Shown: piece by piece, positions 41,676-49,950 of the stretch
Position numbering within the stretch: position 1 is the stretch's first letter
Layout: every line of letters begins with the position of its first letter
NCBI GenBank assembly: GCA_963803165.1
Contig: CAWDLK010000003.1
Span: 1-64,000 of the forward strand
DNA from: Changshengia sp963803165
Lineage (GTDB): Bacteria; Chloroflexota; Dormibacteria; Aeolococcales; Aeolococcaceae
Length of the DNA stretch: 64,000 nucleotides
Direction: 5' to 3'
Position numbers and translations under genes: made by a program
The notes under the pieces: generated by a model
What the model was told of the DNA's origin: nothing
Database searches by the model: none
The model's input: only the letters and a program-made list of their open reading frames with translations

Positions 41676-42443
41676 TCACCTGCGGAGCGCCCCCGCCACC
41701 GCCGCCGCCACCCCCTCGGCGTCGCCCCGTCCGGCCGTCACCGGGCTGATGCCGCGGGAGCGCAGGGCCTCCGCCGTGGTGGCACCCACGCACACCACGG
41801 TGACGCAGCGGAAGGCCTCCGCCCCGACCGCGAGCACCACCGCCGCCGCAGCACTCGGGCTGAGCAGGGTGACGGCGTCGACGCGCTTCGCCATCGCCGC
41901 GCCGAGGAGCCGGGCCAGGCCGGGAACCGGGACGGTCCGGTAGCAGACGGTCACCGCGACCTCCGCACCCGCCTCGCGCATCCGCTCGGCCAGCTCGGAG
42001 CGGGCGGCCTCGGCCTGGGGGAGCCAGAGCGCGCCGCTCCCCGCTCCGGCGGCGAGGAGACGCTCCGCGAGCGCCCCGGCGCCCGTCCCCGGCGCCACCA
42101 GGTCGACGTTGGCCCCGATCTCGCGGAGCGCCCGGGCGGTGGGCTGACCCACCGCCGCCGCCCGGATCCCCGCGAGGTCCTCGGGGAGCTCCAGGGCGCG
42201 CAGCGCGTCCACCGCGTTGGCGCTGGTCACCGCCATCCAGCGCGGCGGACGCCGCTCCCGCAGCCAGCGCGCGGCCTCCCGCACCTCGGCCGCTGTGGCC
42301 ACCGGCTGGATGGCGATGGCGGGGATCTCGACCACCGCCGCCCCCAGGCGGCGGAGCTCCTGGCTCAGCGCCCCGGCCTGGCCCGCGGCCCGGGTCACCA
42401 GGACCCGCCGGCCGGCCAGCGGCCGGCCCGGGAGGACGCTCAC
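41676..42443 (-). CDS. hemD: Uroporphyrinogen-III synthase
   Basis: A 255-residue two-lobed enzyme closing and inverting ring D. HemD is poorly conserved; support comes from LAGRRVLVTRAAGQAGAL, AVTSANAVDALR, AAVGQPTARALREIG, VTLLSPSAAAAVV and the position directly behind hemC with a 4-nt overlap. It is encoded separately, not fused to a methyltransferase domain. Confidence 0.92.
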   Translation of the reverse strand: MSVLPGRPLAGRRVLVTRAAGQAGALSQELRRLGAAVVEIPAIAIQPVATAAEVREAARWLRERRPPRWMAVTSANAVDALRALELPEDLAGIRAAAVGQPTARALREIGANVDLVAPGTGAGALAERLLAAGAGSGALWLPQAEAARSELAERMREAGAEVAVTVCYRTVPVPGLARLLGAAMAKRVDAVTLLSPSAAAAVVLAVGAEAFRCVTVVCVGATTAEALRSRGISPVTAGRGDAEGVAAAVAGALRR

Positions 42444-43315
42444 CGCAGCCTCGCGGCCACCCGCGCCCCCAGCTCCTCAGGTTCCCGGAGATCCCCGGAG
42501 AGCTCCGCCCGCCGGAGCACGTCCCCGCTCTCCAGCGCCGCGGAGAGGATCAGCCGCCCCTCCTCCACCCGAGCCCAGGCGCCCAACGGCAGCAGGCACC
42601 CCCCGCCCAGCTCGGCGAGCACCGCGCGCTCGGCAGCCGCGGCGGCACGCGTCGGGGCGTCGTCCGCCCTCCGGCAGGCGGCCGCGGCGGGCACCAGCGC
42701 CGCCGTCTCGAGGGCGATCGCCCCCTGGCAGGGCGCGGGGACGAAGATGCGCGGGTCGAGCCTCTCGGTGAGGCGATCGGCAGCACCGATCCGGTCGAGG
42801 CCGGCGCAGGCGAGCAGGAGCCCGTCCAGCCCACCCTCGCCGAGGCGTCGCAGGCGGGTGTCGACGTTGCCGCGCACCGGCGTCGCGGAGAGGTCGGGGC
42901 GGAGGGCACGGAGGAGGGCGGCGCGACGGGCGCTGCCGGTGCCGATGACGGCCCCTGCCGGGAGCTCCATGAGCCGCCGGCCGTCCCGGCTGATCAGCCC
43001 GTCCCGGGGATCGGCGCGCTCCAGGAAGGCGGCCAGGGTCAGCCCGTCGCCCAGCCCGCTGGGCAGGTCCTTGGCGCTGTGGACCGCGACGTCGGCCCGC
43101 CCCTCCGCGATCGCCACCTCCAGGGCCGCGCTGAACCAGCCCTCTCCCTGCAGGCCTCCGACCGGCGTCGAGGGCGCCTCGTCGCCCTGGGTCCGGACCA
43201 CCACCGTCTCGCCGACCTCGATGCCGCGGGAGCGCAGCCGCTCCGCCGCCAGCACCGCCTGGGCACGGGCCAGACGGCTGCCGCGCGTGGCCAGCCGGAG
43301 GGCCGCCGCGGTCAC
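42440..43315 (-). CDS. hemC: Porphobilinogen deaminase (hydroxymethylbilane synthase)
   Basis: Assembles the linear tetrapyrrole. The 291-residue protein has RLATRGSRLARAQA, VHSAKDLPSGLG, AVIGTGSARRAALLRALRP, VRGNVDTRLRRLGEGGLDGLLLA (shown as one family block in pieces: VRGNVDTRLRRL, GGLDGLLLA), and the cofactor-bearing cysteine in ELGGGCLLPLGAWA. Overlaps of 4 nt with both hemA and hemD show tight coupling. Confidence 0.97.
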   Translation of the reverse strand: MTAAALRLATRGSRLARAQAVLAAERLRSRGIEVGETVVVRTQGDEAPSTPVGGLQGEGWFSAALEVAIAEGRADVAVHSAKDLPSGLGDGLTLAAFLERADPRDGLISRDGRRLMELPAGAVIGTGSARRAALLRALRPDLSATPVRGNVDTRLRRLGEGGLDGLLLACAGLDRIGAADRLTERLDPRIFVPAPCQGAIALETAALVPAAAACRRADDAPTRAAAAAERAVLAELGGGCLLPLGAWARVEEGRLILSAALESGDVLRRAELSGDLREPEELGARVAARLR

Positions 43316-44586
43316 CGCTCGCCGGTGCCGGGGTCGTCCAGGCCGAAGGCCTCGCGGAGGCGAAGCACCATCCCGGGGTCCTCCGCCGCGCCGCGCAGAT
43401 GGGTGACGGGAGCGTGGAGCAGCTTGCGGACGAGGCTGCGGCTCAGCCGGTCGATCCGCTCCGCGACGTCGGCGTCGCCGGCGGGCAGGCGGGCCAGGGT
43501 CCGCTCCACCTCGCGGCGGCGGATGGCCTCCGCGCGCTCCAGGAGGGCCCGGATGGTGGGGGTGGAGGCATCGCGCTGGCTGAGCACCGCCAGGGTCCTC
43601 TCCACCTCCTCGCTGACCAGGGCGGTGGCGGCCGCGATCGCCTTGCCGTGCTCACCGAGGCCGCCCCCGATGCGGCGGCCCAGCTCGTCGATGTCGATCA
43701 GGGTGACCCCCGGCAGACCGGCGACGTCCGGGGCGATGTCCCGGGGCACGGCCATGTCGATGAGGCAGAGCGGACGTCCGCCCCGCGTCTCCTGAACGGC
43801 CGCGCAGAGCTCACGGTCGATCACCGGCTCGGCGCTGGTGGTGGCGGTGACCACCAGGTCGCACCCGGCCATGGCCTCGGCGAGGCTCCCGGTGCCGACC
43901 ATGGTCGCCCCGAGCTGGGCCGCGAGCGCGGCCGCCGAGGCCCCGCCCCGGGAGCTCACCTGGAGCCGCGCGCCCATCCGGCGCAGGCGGCGGGCGGCCA
44001 GGGCGCTCATCTTGCCGGCACCGACGATCAGCGCCGCACGGTCCTCCAGGCTGCCCAGGACCTGGCCGGCGATCGACATCGCCGCCTCGCTGAGGCTGCC
44101 GGCACCGCGACCGAGGGACGTCTGGGTGCGGACCAGCTTGGCGGAGCCGATGGCGCGCCGAAAGACGAAGTCGAGCTGCGCGTCGAGGCTTCCCGTCTCC
44201 AGGGCCAGGCGCAGCGCCGACTTGACCTGGCCGAGAACCTGGGTCTCGCCCACGACCATGGACTCGAGACCCGCGGCGACGCGGAAGAGGTGCGCCACCG
44301 CCTGCTCGCCGGGGAAGACGACCACATTGCCGGAGGGGGTGCCGCCCCCCGCGGGGTCGAGGTAGCGGCGCAGCCGCGAGACGACCTCCTCCTCGTCGGC
44401 CCCGTCGTGGAGGCTGACGTAGAGCTCGGTGCGGTTGCAGGTCGAGATGGCCGCGGCACCGCTCAGACCGCCGTGTCCGATCAGGAACCGGAGAAGGCGG
44501 CGGGCCTCAGGGTCGGGCAGCGCGGCCCGCTCCCGGACCTCGAGGGGGGCGGTGCGAAAGCTGATCCCGGCGGCGATCAGGCGCAT
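43312..44586 (-). CDS. hemA: Glutamyl-tRNA reductase
   Basis: First committed step of C5-pathway haem synthesis. The 424-residue protein has the catalytic cysteine in ISTCNRTELYV, GLESMVVGETQVLGQ, SLSEAAMSIAGQVLG, the Rossmann GAGKMSALAARRL, DMAVPRDIAPDVAGL and a C-terminal dimerisation domain. The ATG has TATACT 8 nt upstream, so the hemACDB-ppi-hemL operon appears to start leaderless. Confidence 0.97.
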   Translation of the reverse strand: MRLIAAGISFRTAPLEVRERAALPDPEARRLLRFLIGHGGLSGAAAISTCNRTELYVSLHDGADEEEVVSRLRRYLDPAGGGTPSGNVVVFPGEQAVAHLFRVAAGLESMVVGETQVLGQVKSALRLALETGSLDAQLDFVFRRAIGSAKLVRTQTSLGRGAGSLSEAAMSIAGQVLGSLEDRAALIVGAGKMSALAARRLRRMGARLQVSSRGGASAAALAAQLGATMVGTGSLAEAMAGCDLVVTATTSAEPVIDRELCAAVQETRGGRPLCLIDMAVPRDIAPDVAGLPGVTLIDIDELGRRIGGGLGEHGKAIAAATALVSEEVERTLAVLSQRDASTPTIRALLERAEAIRRREVERTLARLPAGDADVAERIDRLSRSLVRKLLHAPVTHLRGAAEDPGMVLRLREAFGLDDPGTGER

Positions 44587-44594
44587 TGAATCCG

Positions 44595-44600
44595 AGTATA
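44595..44600 (-). promoter_or_regulatory. -10 box TATACT for the leaderless hem operon
   Basis: TATACT ends 8 nt before the hemA ATG, the same hexamer and spacing as in front of the SprT-like gene. Confidence 0.6.
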
Positions 44601-44703
44601 GGTACGGCCCCGCGGCCGACCGTGGAATCGCCCCCGCGAGGGCGCCGGCTCACCGCCTCCCCCAGCGGACCTCTCAGCAGCTAGGATGGCCGCAAACCTG
44701 CTC

Positions 44704-45633
44704 ATGTCCCTCTCCACACCAATGCCGGCGCCGCCGTCGCCTGAGTCTTCCAAGGGGGGACCCGAGCCGCCTGACTCGGCGCAGCCGGCTGCGTCCGGAA
44801 CCGGGCGCCGCCACTACGGGCGCCGCCGCGGAGCGGTGCCGGTCGGCGACAGCTTCGTCCCCCGGCTGGGCCCGGCGGGCTCCGAGCCCTTCGCCGCCAT
44901 CGACGACCCCGACGACGAGCCGCCGCGCGGGCGCCCGGGTCCGGAGACGCCGATCGACGAACTGCGCTTCGTGGCCGTCGACTGCGAGACCACCGGCCAG
45001 ACGCCCCACCGCCTGGTCGAGCTGGGAGCCGTCGCCTTCACCCTCGAGCGGCACATCATCTCCCTGGAGACGCTGGTCCACAGCAACGACCACATCAACC
45101 CGTTCGCCCGGCGCATCCACGGCATCTCCAGCGAGACGCTGGGCGGCGCCCCCCCGGTGCGGCCGGTCCTGGAGCGCTTCCGCCGCTTCTGCCGGGGGGC
45201 GGTCCTGGTCGAGCACAGCGCCGACGCCTTCGACAGCCGGCTGATCGCCACCACCCTCGGCGAGAGCCTCGACGCCGACAACCTCGACACCTCGCGCCTC
45301 GCCGCCCGGCTCTTCGACCTCCACGACACCATCGGCCTGGAGCGGCTCTGCCAGGAGCTGGCGGTCCCGCACCGGCGCCCCCACCACGCCCTCGCCGACG
45401 CCGAGGCGACCATGGGCTGCTTCCTCGAGCTGGTCCGCCGCGGGCGCGAGCCCTACGGATGGCGGACCCTCGGCGACCTGCTCGCCGACGGCCAGCCCCC
45501 TCCCCCGCGGTGGGTCGACGCCGAGGGCGGCGGCTCCACGGGCAGGGACGACGCGTCGCGTCGCCGCCGCGGCGGCCGGCGGCGCCGGCGGGCTGCCGGC
45601 GGCGGCGACACCCCGGACACGGGCGCGGCGTAG
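44704..45633 (+). CDS. DnaQ-like 3'-5' exonuclease
   Basis: A ~309-residue DEDDh exonuclease. ExoI is VDCETTG, ExoII is LVEHSADAFDSRLI (the usual H-N is H-S), and ExoIII is HHALADAEAT. A ~80-residue low-complexity N-terminus and an Arg/Gly-rich tail flank the domain. It may be a polymerase III epsilon-like or stand-alone exonuclease. An upstream ATG at 44686 lies inside the sequence TAGGAT (44682-44687), which could be the -10 box, so I prefer the ATG at 44704. Confidence 0.87.
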   Translation: MSLSTPMPAPPSPESSKGGPEPPDSAQPAASGTGRRHYGRRRGAVPVGDSFVPRLGPAGSEPFAAIDDPDDEPPRGRPGPETPIDELRFVAVDCETTGQTPHRLVELGAVAFTLERHIISLETLVHSNDHINPFARRIHGISSETLGGAPPVRPVLERFRRFCRGAVLVEHSADAFDSRLIATTLGESLDADNLDTSRLAARLFDLHDTIGLERLCQELAVPHRRPHHALADAEATMGCFLELVRRGREPYGWRTLGDLLADGQPPPPRWVDAEGGGSTGRDDASRRRRGGRRRRRAAGGGDTPDTGAA

Positions 45634-45651
45634 CCGCCCGGGCCCGCGGGC

Positions 45652-46638
45652 TCAGAGGGCGAGGTCGGCGAACACCGGGAAGTGGTCCGAGGCGCTCGCG
45701 ACCTCGTGCGCCGCCCTGCCGCGCCCCACCAGGACGTCGCAGCCGCGGACCATGGGGAGCGCCTCGGGACTGGCGAAGACGTAGTCGATGCGCGCCGCCG
45801 GCATCCAGGTGGCACAGGTGTAGCCGTGGGCGCGGGGGTGGAGATGGCGGTAGCAGTCGACGTATCCGGCGTCGAGCAGGCGGGGCACGGTCCAGCGCTC
45901 GATCGCCCGGCCCAGCAGGCGATCGACGCCCCGGTGCTCGGGAACCAGCGCGGTGAGCGGCCCGGTCAGCCAGGGCAGCGAGGGCACGCCGGCCTTGAGC
46001 GCCGGGTCGATGCCGTGCGCCAGCCACTCCGCGTCGTCGCCCGATTCCGGCCACATCCAGCCGTCGGTCTGGCGCACCAGCAGCCGGGCCTGGCGGAGCT
46101 CGTTCATCCGCCGGAAGAACCGGGTCGCCTCGACGTGCTCGCCGGGAGAGAGGGAGTTGAAGTCGCCGAGGACGAGGTGGGGCATGGAGGGCTCCGCCCC
46201 GATGTCGGAGAGGATGAACTCCAGCTCACGGAGCCGGCGCGCCTCGCCCTTGGCACGCTCGCCGAACCGGGCGGCGAGGTGGACGACGTGGAAGCGGAGG
46301 GGGTCGCGCCCCGGCGGGCGCACGATGACCTCCAGATGGCTGCGCAGCATCCCCGGGTGGCGGTGGTTGCGATGGGCGGCGATGGGCAGCCGGGTGAGCA
46401 GCGCGAGCCCCAGGGGCCCCTCGTCGCTCGGTGCCCCGTACACCGCGGTCATGCCGAGCTGATCGGCCAGCCGCGCCAGCAGCGCGCCGTCGCGCACCTC
46501 CTCGAGGGCGACGAGATCGGCTCCGCTCCGCTCCAGGACGCCGGCGATCCGCTCCTCGCGGCGCTCCCCGCCGAGCAGGATGTTGTAGGCGAGGACGCGG
46601 ATCCCGGACCTCTCCCCGGGCTCCGCCTCAGCCGGCAT
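45652..46638 (-). CDS. Endonuclease/exonuclease/phosphatase family protein
   Basis: A 328-residue EEP-fold metal-dependent phosphohydrolase. Motifs include VLAYNILLGG, the metal-binding Glu in LVALEEVRDG, HVVHLAAR, LVLGDFNSLSPGE, RIDYVFASPEA and the C-terminal ASDHFPVFADL. Substrate is unknown (DNA, phospholipid or phosphoinositide in relatives). GGGAGGGCGAG precedes the ATG. It is convergent with the exonuclease gene (18-bp gap). Confidence 0.88.
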   Translation of the reverse strand: MPAEAEPGERSGIRVLAYNILLGGERREERIAGVLERSGADLVALEEVRDGALLARLADQLGMTAVYGAPSDEGPLGLALLTRLPIAAHRNHRHPGMLRSHLEVIVRPPGRDPLRFHVVHLAARFGERAKGEARRLRELEFILSDIGAEPSMPHLVLGDFNSLSPGEHVEATRFFRRMNELRQARLLVRQTDGWMWPESGDDAEWLAHGIDPALKAGVPSLPWLTGPLTALVPEHRGVDRLLGRAIERWTVPRLLDAGYVDCYRHLHPRAHGYTCATWMPAARIDYVFASPEALPMVRGCDVLVGRGRAAHEVASASDHFPVFADLAL

Positions 46639-46698
46639 CGGTCTCGCCCTCCCAGCGGCGAAGCGGACGGCCGAGGTTCGCCGGCCCCGGGCGGCGAA

Positions 46699-46704
46699 TA
46701 CAAT
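46699..46704 (+). promoter_or_regulatory. -10 box TACAAT for leaderless membrane-protein gene
   Basis: TACAAT ends 8 nt before the ATG at 46713. Confidence 0.5.
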
Positions 46705-46712
46705 CGCGACCG

Positions 46713-47357
46713 ATGCCGGACACGGACGGCGCCAGAGCTTGCCGCCGCCTCGGCGCGCCGGCCGAGCTCCTCCTCCTCGACCCGTCGCCGAGCGCCGTCC
46801 GCCTCGCCACCGCGGTGCTGGGGGTCGCGCTGGCCGCCGGTTGGGGGTTCGCCGCCCTGGCCCTCCACGAGCATGAGCTGGGCGTCCTGGAGGCGGGAGA
46901 CGTGCTCAACCCGCTGGGCCAGCTCTTCGCCGACGGCTCCTCGGCGGTCACCGCCTGGCCAGGTTGGGTGGCCGCGGCCGTCGTCGGCCTCAGCGCGGCC
47001 CGGCTCCGGGGGGCGCCGATGGAGCCGCCCACCGGCCGCCGCAGCGCCCGGGAGCTGAACACCGAGGAGCTGCGCGCGGGGCTGCGCCGGGAGTACCTGG
47101 GCGTCCGATTGACCCTGGTGGCGATGACCCTGCTGACGCTCGCCGACCTCTCCCGGCTGGCCGTCAGCGGAGTCGCCGCGCTGCTCGCCGTGAACGGGGC
47201 CGGCGACGGGCTGGGCTGGAACGGGGTGGAGGTCGCGGGCCTCATCGCCGCGACCGCCGCCCTCACCATCTGGGTGCTCAGCTTCCGCGAACAGCTGGAC
47301 CGCGTGGGTGCGCTGGCCGCCCCCACCAGCGGGGGATCGCCGGTGCCCGGCGGCTGA
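46713..47357 (+). CDS. Unknown 214-residue membrane protein
   Basis: Hydrophobic segments at about 28-50, 76-94, 125-165 and 176-195 suggest four to five transmembrane helices; the connecting loop (~95-120) is polar and arginine-rich. I do not recognise the family and see no motif. It is divergent from the EEP-family gene and convergent with the polyprenyl synthase gene. The start is supported by the TACAAT box 8 nt upstream. Confidence 0.7.
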   Translation: MPDTDGARACRRLGAPAELLLLDPSPSAVRLATAVLGVALAAGWGFAALALHEHELGVLEAGDVLNPLGQLFADGSSAVTAWPGWVAAAVVGLSAARLRGAPMEPPTGRRSARELNTEELRAGLRREYLGVRLTLVAMTLLTLADLSRLAVSGVAALLAVNGAGDGLGWNGVEVAGLIAATAALTIWVLSFREQLDRVGALAAPTSGGSPVPGG

Positions 47358-47417
47358 CCCCGGATGCCGTGGCGGGCGGAGCGCAGCGCCCCTCCCGCCG
47401 GCCTGGCGCCGTCCAGG

Positions 47418-48473
47418 TCAGATGCGCCGGCCGACGACGTAGTCGCAGGCCGCCTCCAGCGTGAGGCGGGCCGGGGAGGGCGGGAACGCCGCCAGCTCGG
47501 CGCGCGCCTCGCGGGCAAACTCCTGGGCCGCGCTCTCGGTCGCCGCCACCGCGCCGCTGCGCCGGACCAGCTCGACGACCAGCTCGTAGTCGAGTTCGCC
47601 GTGGGGCTGGTGCCCCACCGCGCGGGCCAGCTCGGGACCCACCTCCGGGTCCTGGAGCGCGAGCATGAAGGGAAGCGTCACGGTCCCCTGCCGGAGGTCC
47701 GCCCCCACCGGCTTGCCCAGCTCCGCCTCGGTGGCGACGTAGTCGAGGAGGTCGTCGGCGATCTGGAAGGCCATCCCCAGCCGGTGGCCGTAGCGCTGCA
47801 GCGCCGCCCGCTGCGGCGGCTCGAGGCCGCCCACCACCGCGCCGCAGAAGCAGCAGGTGGCGACCAGGGTCGCCGTCTTGCGGGCGATCTTGCGGTGGTA
47901 GTCCTCCAGCGACTGGTGATAGTCGTCCTTGCTGGTCATCTGGAGGAGCTCGCCCATGCAGATGGTCATCACCGTGTTGCTGATGGCGGAGTCGATGAGC
48001 GGCTCGCCGATGCCGGCGGTGAGGTTCGCGCCCTTGGCGAAGTAGTAGTCGCCGATGATGATCGCCGGGGCCGGACCCATCGTCTCGTGGAGCGTGGTCA
48101 TGCCCCGCCGCGTGGGCGAGCGGTCGATGAGGTCGTCGTGCACCAGGGTGGCGGTGTGGATGAACTCGATGCCCATCGCCAGGTCGTAGACGTGGTCCAT
48201 CTGGGGGTGGCCGAGCCGCGAGGTGAGGATGACCAGCGCGGGGCGGATGCGCTTGCCCCCGGCGCGCACGATGTGACGCATCGCCTCGGCCATCGGTCCC
48301 AGGTCGGCGGCGACCGCCGCCTCGAGACGGCCCTCGAACTCGGCCAGCTCCGCCAGGATCGGCTCGAAGAGCGCCTGCGTCTCGCTCGTCACGGGAGCCG
48401 CGGCGTCCGTCTTCGGGGGCCACCTCCGGGTGGGCTCCTCCATCGCCTGACGGAGAGCTCCGCTCGCGTCCAT
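47418..48473 (-). CDS. Trans-polyprenyl diphosphate synthase
   Basis: A 351-residue isoprenyl chain elongation enzyme. It contains GGKRIRPALVILTSRL, the first aspartate-rich motif in LVHDDLIDRSPTRRG and the second in FQIADDLLDYVATEAELGKP. The product is probably the C35-C50 side chain of a respiratory quinone, but chain length cannot be read with certainty. The ATG at 48473 has a possible TATCCT box 10 nt upstream. Confidence 0.93.
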   Translation of the reverse strand: MDASGALRQAMEEPTRRWPPKTDAAAPVTSETQALFEPILAELAEFEGRLEAAVAADLGPMAEAMRHIVRAGGKRIRPALVILTSRLGHPQMDHVYDLAMGIEFIHTATLVHDDLIDRSPTRRGMTTLHETMGPAPAIIIGDYYFAKGANLTAGIGEPLIDSAISNTVMTICMGELLQMTSKDDYHQSLEDYHRKIARKTATLVATCCFCGAVVGGLEPPQRAALQRYGHRLGMAFQIADDLLDYVATEAELGKPVGADLRQGTVTLPFMLALQDPEVGPELARAVGHQPHGELDYELVVELVRRSGAVAATESAAQEFAREARAELAAFPPSPARLTLEAACDYVVGRRI

Positions 48474-48564
48474 CTGTGAACGGAGGATATCAGCCGAGCC
48501 GGGCACGACCCGCCCCGGAGCGGGGCCGGCAGCACCTCGCCGGCCGCCCGCGGGCCGGCTCGCC

Positions 48565-49950
48565 TCACCCCGGGGTGGACGCCTTCGCCGCACCGCCGCC
48601 CCCCTTGACCCTGAGCTCGGCGACCAGCGCCCGGAAGGCGTCCCCCCGCTCCTCGAAGTCCCGGAAGGCGCCGTAGCTGGGGGCCGCCGGGGAGAGCAGC
48701 ACCACCGAGCCCGGGACACTCCGCTCGACGGCGAGCTGGACGGCCTCGGCGAGGTCATGGGCGCCGGCCAGCGGCGGCGCCCCGGGGGCTCCGCGGAGGT
48801 CGCCGGCCAGCCGCTCGCCGCTCGGAGGCAGCGTCACCACCGCCAGCACGCCGGGTCGCGCACAGAGGCGGCGCACCAGGGGGGCGTGGTCCTGACCGCG
48901 ATCGAATCCTCCCGCGATGAGGACCACCGGCCGCTCCTCCAGGGCGTCGAGGGCGGCCACCGCCGCCTCCGGGATGGTCGCGATGCTGTCGTTGACGAAG
49001 CCCACCCGGTCGACCTCGCCGACCGGTTCGAGGCGGTGACGCAGCGGCTGGAAGTCGCAGAGCGCCGCCACCCGCGACCTCGCGTCGACGCCGGCCTCCT
49101 CCACGGCGGCGAGGGCGGCGCAGGCGTTGAGCAGGTTGTGCCGGCCCCGGAGCTGGAGCCCGGCGCCATCCAGCAGCCGCTCCTCGCCCCGGACGATCCA
49201 GCCGCCGTCCAGGTGGTATCCGGCGGGGTCCCCGAACCAGACGTGGCGGCCGGGCAGCGACGCCGCACGGCGGCGGGTCCCCTCGTCCTCGCGATTGAGG
49301 ACGCAGGTCCCATCCGGGCGATGGCCGAAGAGGTTGAGCTTGTCGGCGACGTACCGCTCCTCGCTGCCGTGCCAGTCCAGATGCTCCCGGTAGAGGTTGA
49401 GGAGGACGCCGATGCGCGGCGACCGCTCCAGGTCGCTGGTCTGATGGCTGGAGAGCTCGAGCACCCAGAGGTCGGGCGCGGGGTCGGGCGCGAGCCAGCG
49501 CAGCAGGGGAACGCCGATGTTGCCGGCCAGCACGGTCCGCAGCCCGGCCGCCCGCGCCAGGTGGTCGACCAGCGAGCTGGTGGTGCTCTTGCCCTTGGAG
49601 CCGGTGACCGCGATCACCCGATCGTCGGCGTGCTCGGCGAACCAGAGGTTGGTCGCCGTGGTCACCCGGGTCGCGGCGGCCACCCGCCGAGCGTCGTCGC
49701 GATAGCGGCTGATCCCGGGCGAGCGGATGACCACGTCGCATGCCGAGAGGCGGTCCACGCCGGCGGGGCCGTGCAGCCATTGCCGCGCGGGCGCGGCCTC
49801 CCGCTCCGTCTCGGAGGGGGCCGCGTCGGTCACGATCAGGACCTCCCCGGGAGGGACGGGCAGCGCCTCCAGCGCCTCCAGCGAGGCCCGGCCCTCGCGC
49901 CCGAACCCCCAGAGGCCGGCCCGCCGCCCGCCGAGCTCAGCCAAGCGCAT
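48565..49950 (-). CDS. murD2: UDP-MurNAc-L-Ala--L-glutamate ligase, MurD2-like
   Basis: A 461-residue Mur ligase with GFGREGRASLEAL, the ATP loop AVTGSKGKSTTSSLVDHL, LELSSHQTSDL, NLYREHLDWHGSEERYVADK and the C-terminal LLSPAAPSYGAFRDFEERG. The family is MurD. Because it overlaps by 14 nt with a MurL-type epimerase gene, I infer the MurD2 variant, which adds L-glutamate instead of D-glutamate; MurL then epimerises the product. No other mur genes are adjacent, so a classical murD may exist elsewhere. Confidence 0.88.
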   Translation of the reverse strand: MRLAELGGRRAGLWGFGREGRASLEALEALPVPPGEVLIVTDAAPSETEREAAPARQWLHGPAGVDRLSACDVVIRSPGISRYRDDARRVAAATRVTTATNLWFAEHADDRVIAVTGSKGKSTTSSLVDHLARAAGLRTVLAGNIGVPLLRWLAPDPAPDLWVLELSSHQTSDLERSPRIGVLLNLYREHLDWHGSEERYVADKLNLFGHRPDGTCVLNREDEGTRRRAASLPGRHVWFGDPAGYHLDGGWIVRGEERLLDGAGLQLRGRHNLLNACAALAAVEEAGVDARSRVAALCDFQPLRHRLEPVGEVDRVGFVNDSIATIPEAAVAALDALEERPVVLIAGGFDRGQDHAPLVRRLCARPGVLAVVTLPPSGERLAGDLRGAPGAPPLAGAHDLAEAVQLAVERSVPGSVVLLSPAAPSYGAFRDFEERGDAFRALVAELRVKGGGGAAKASTPG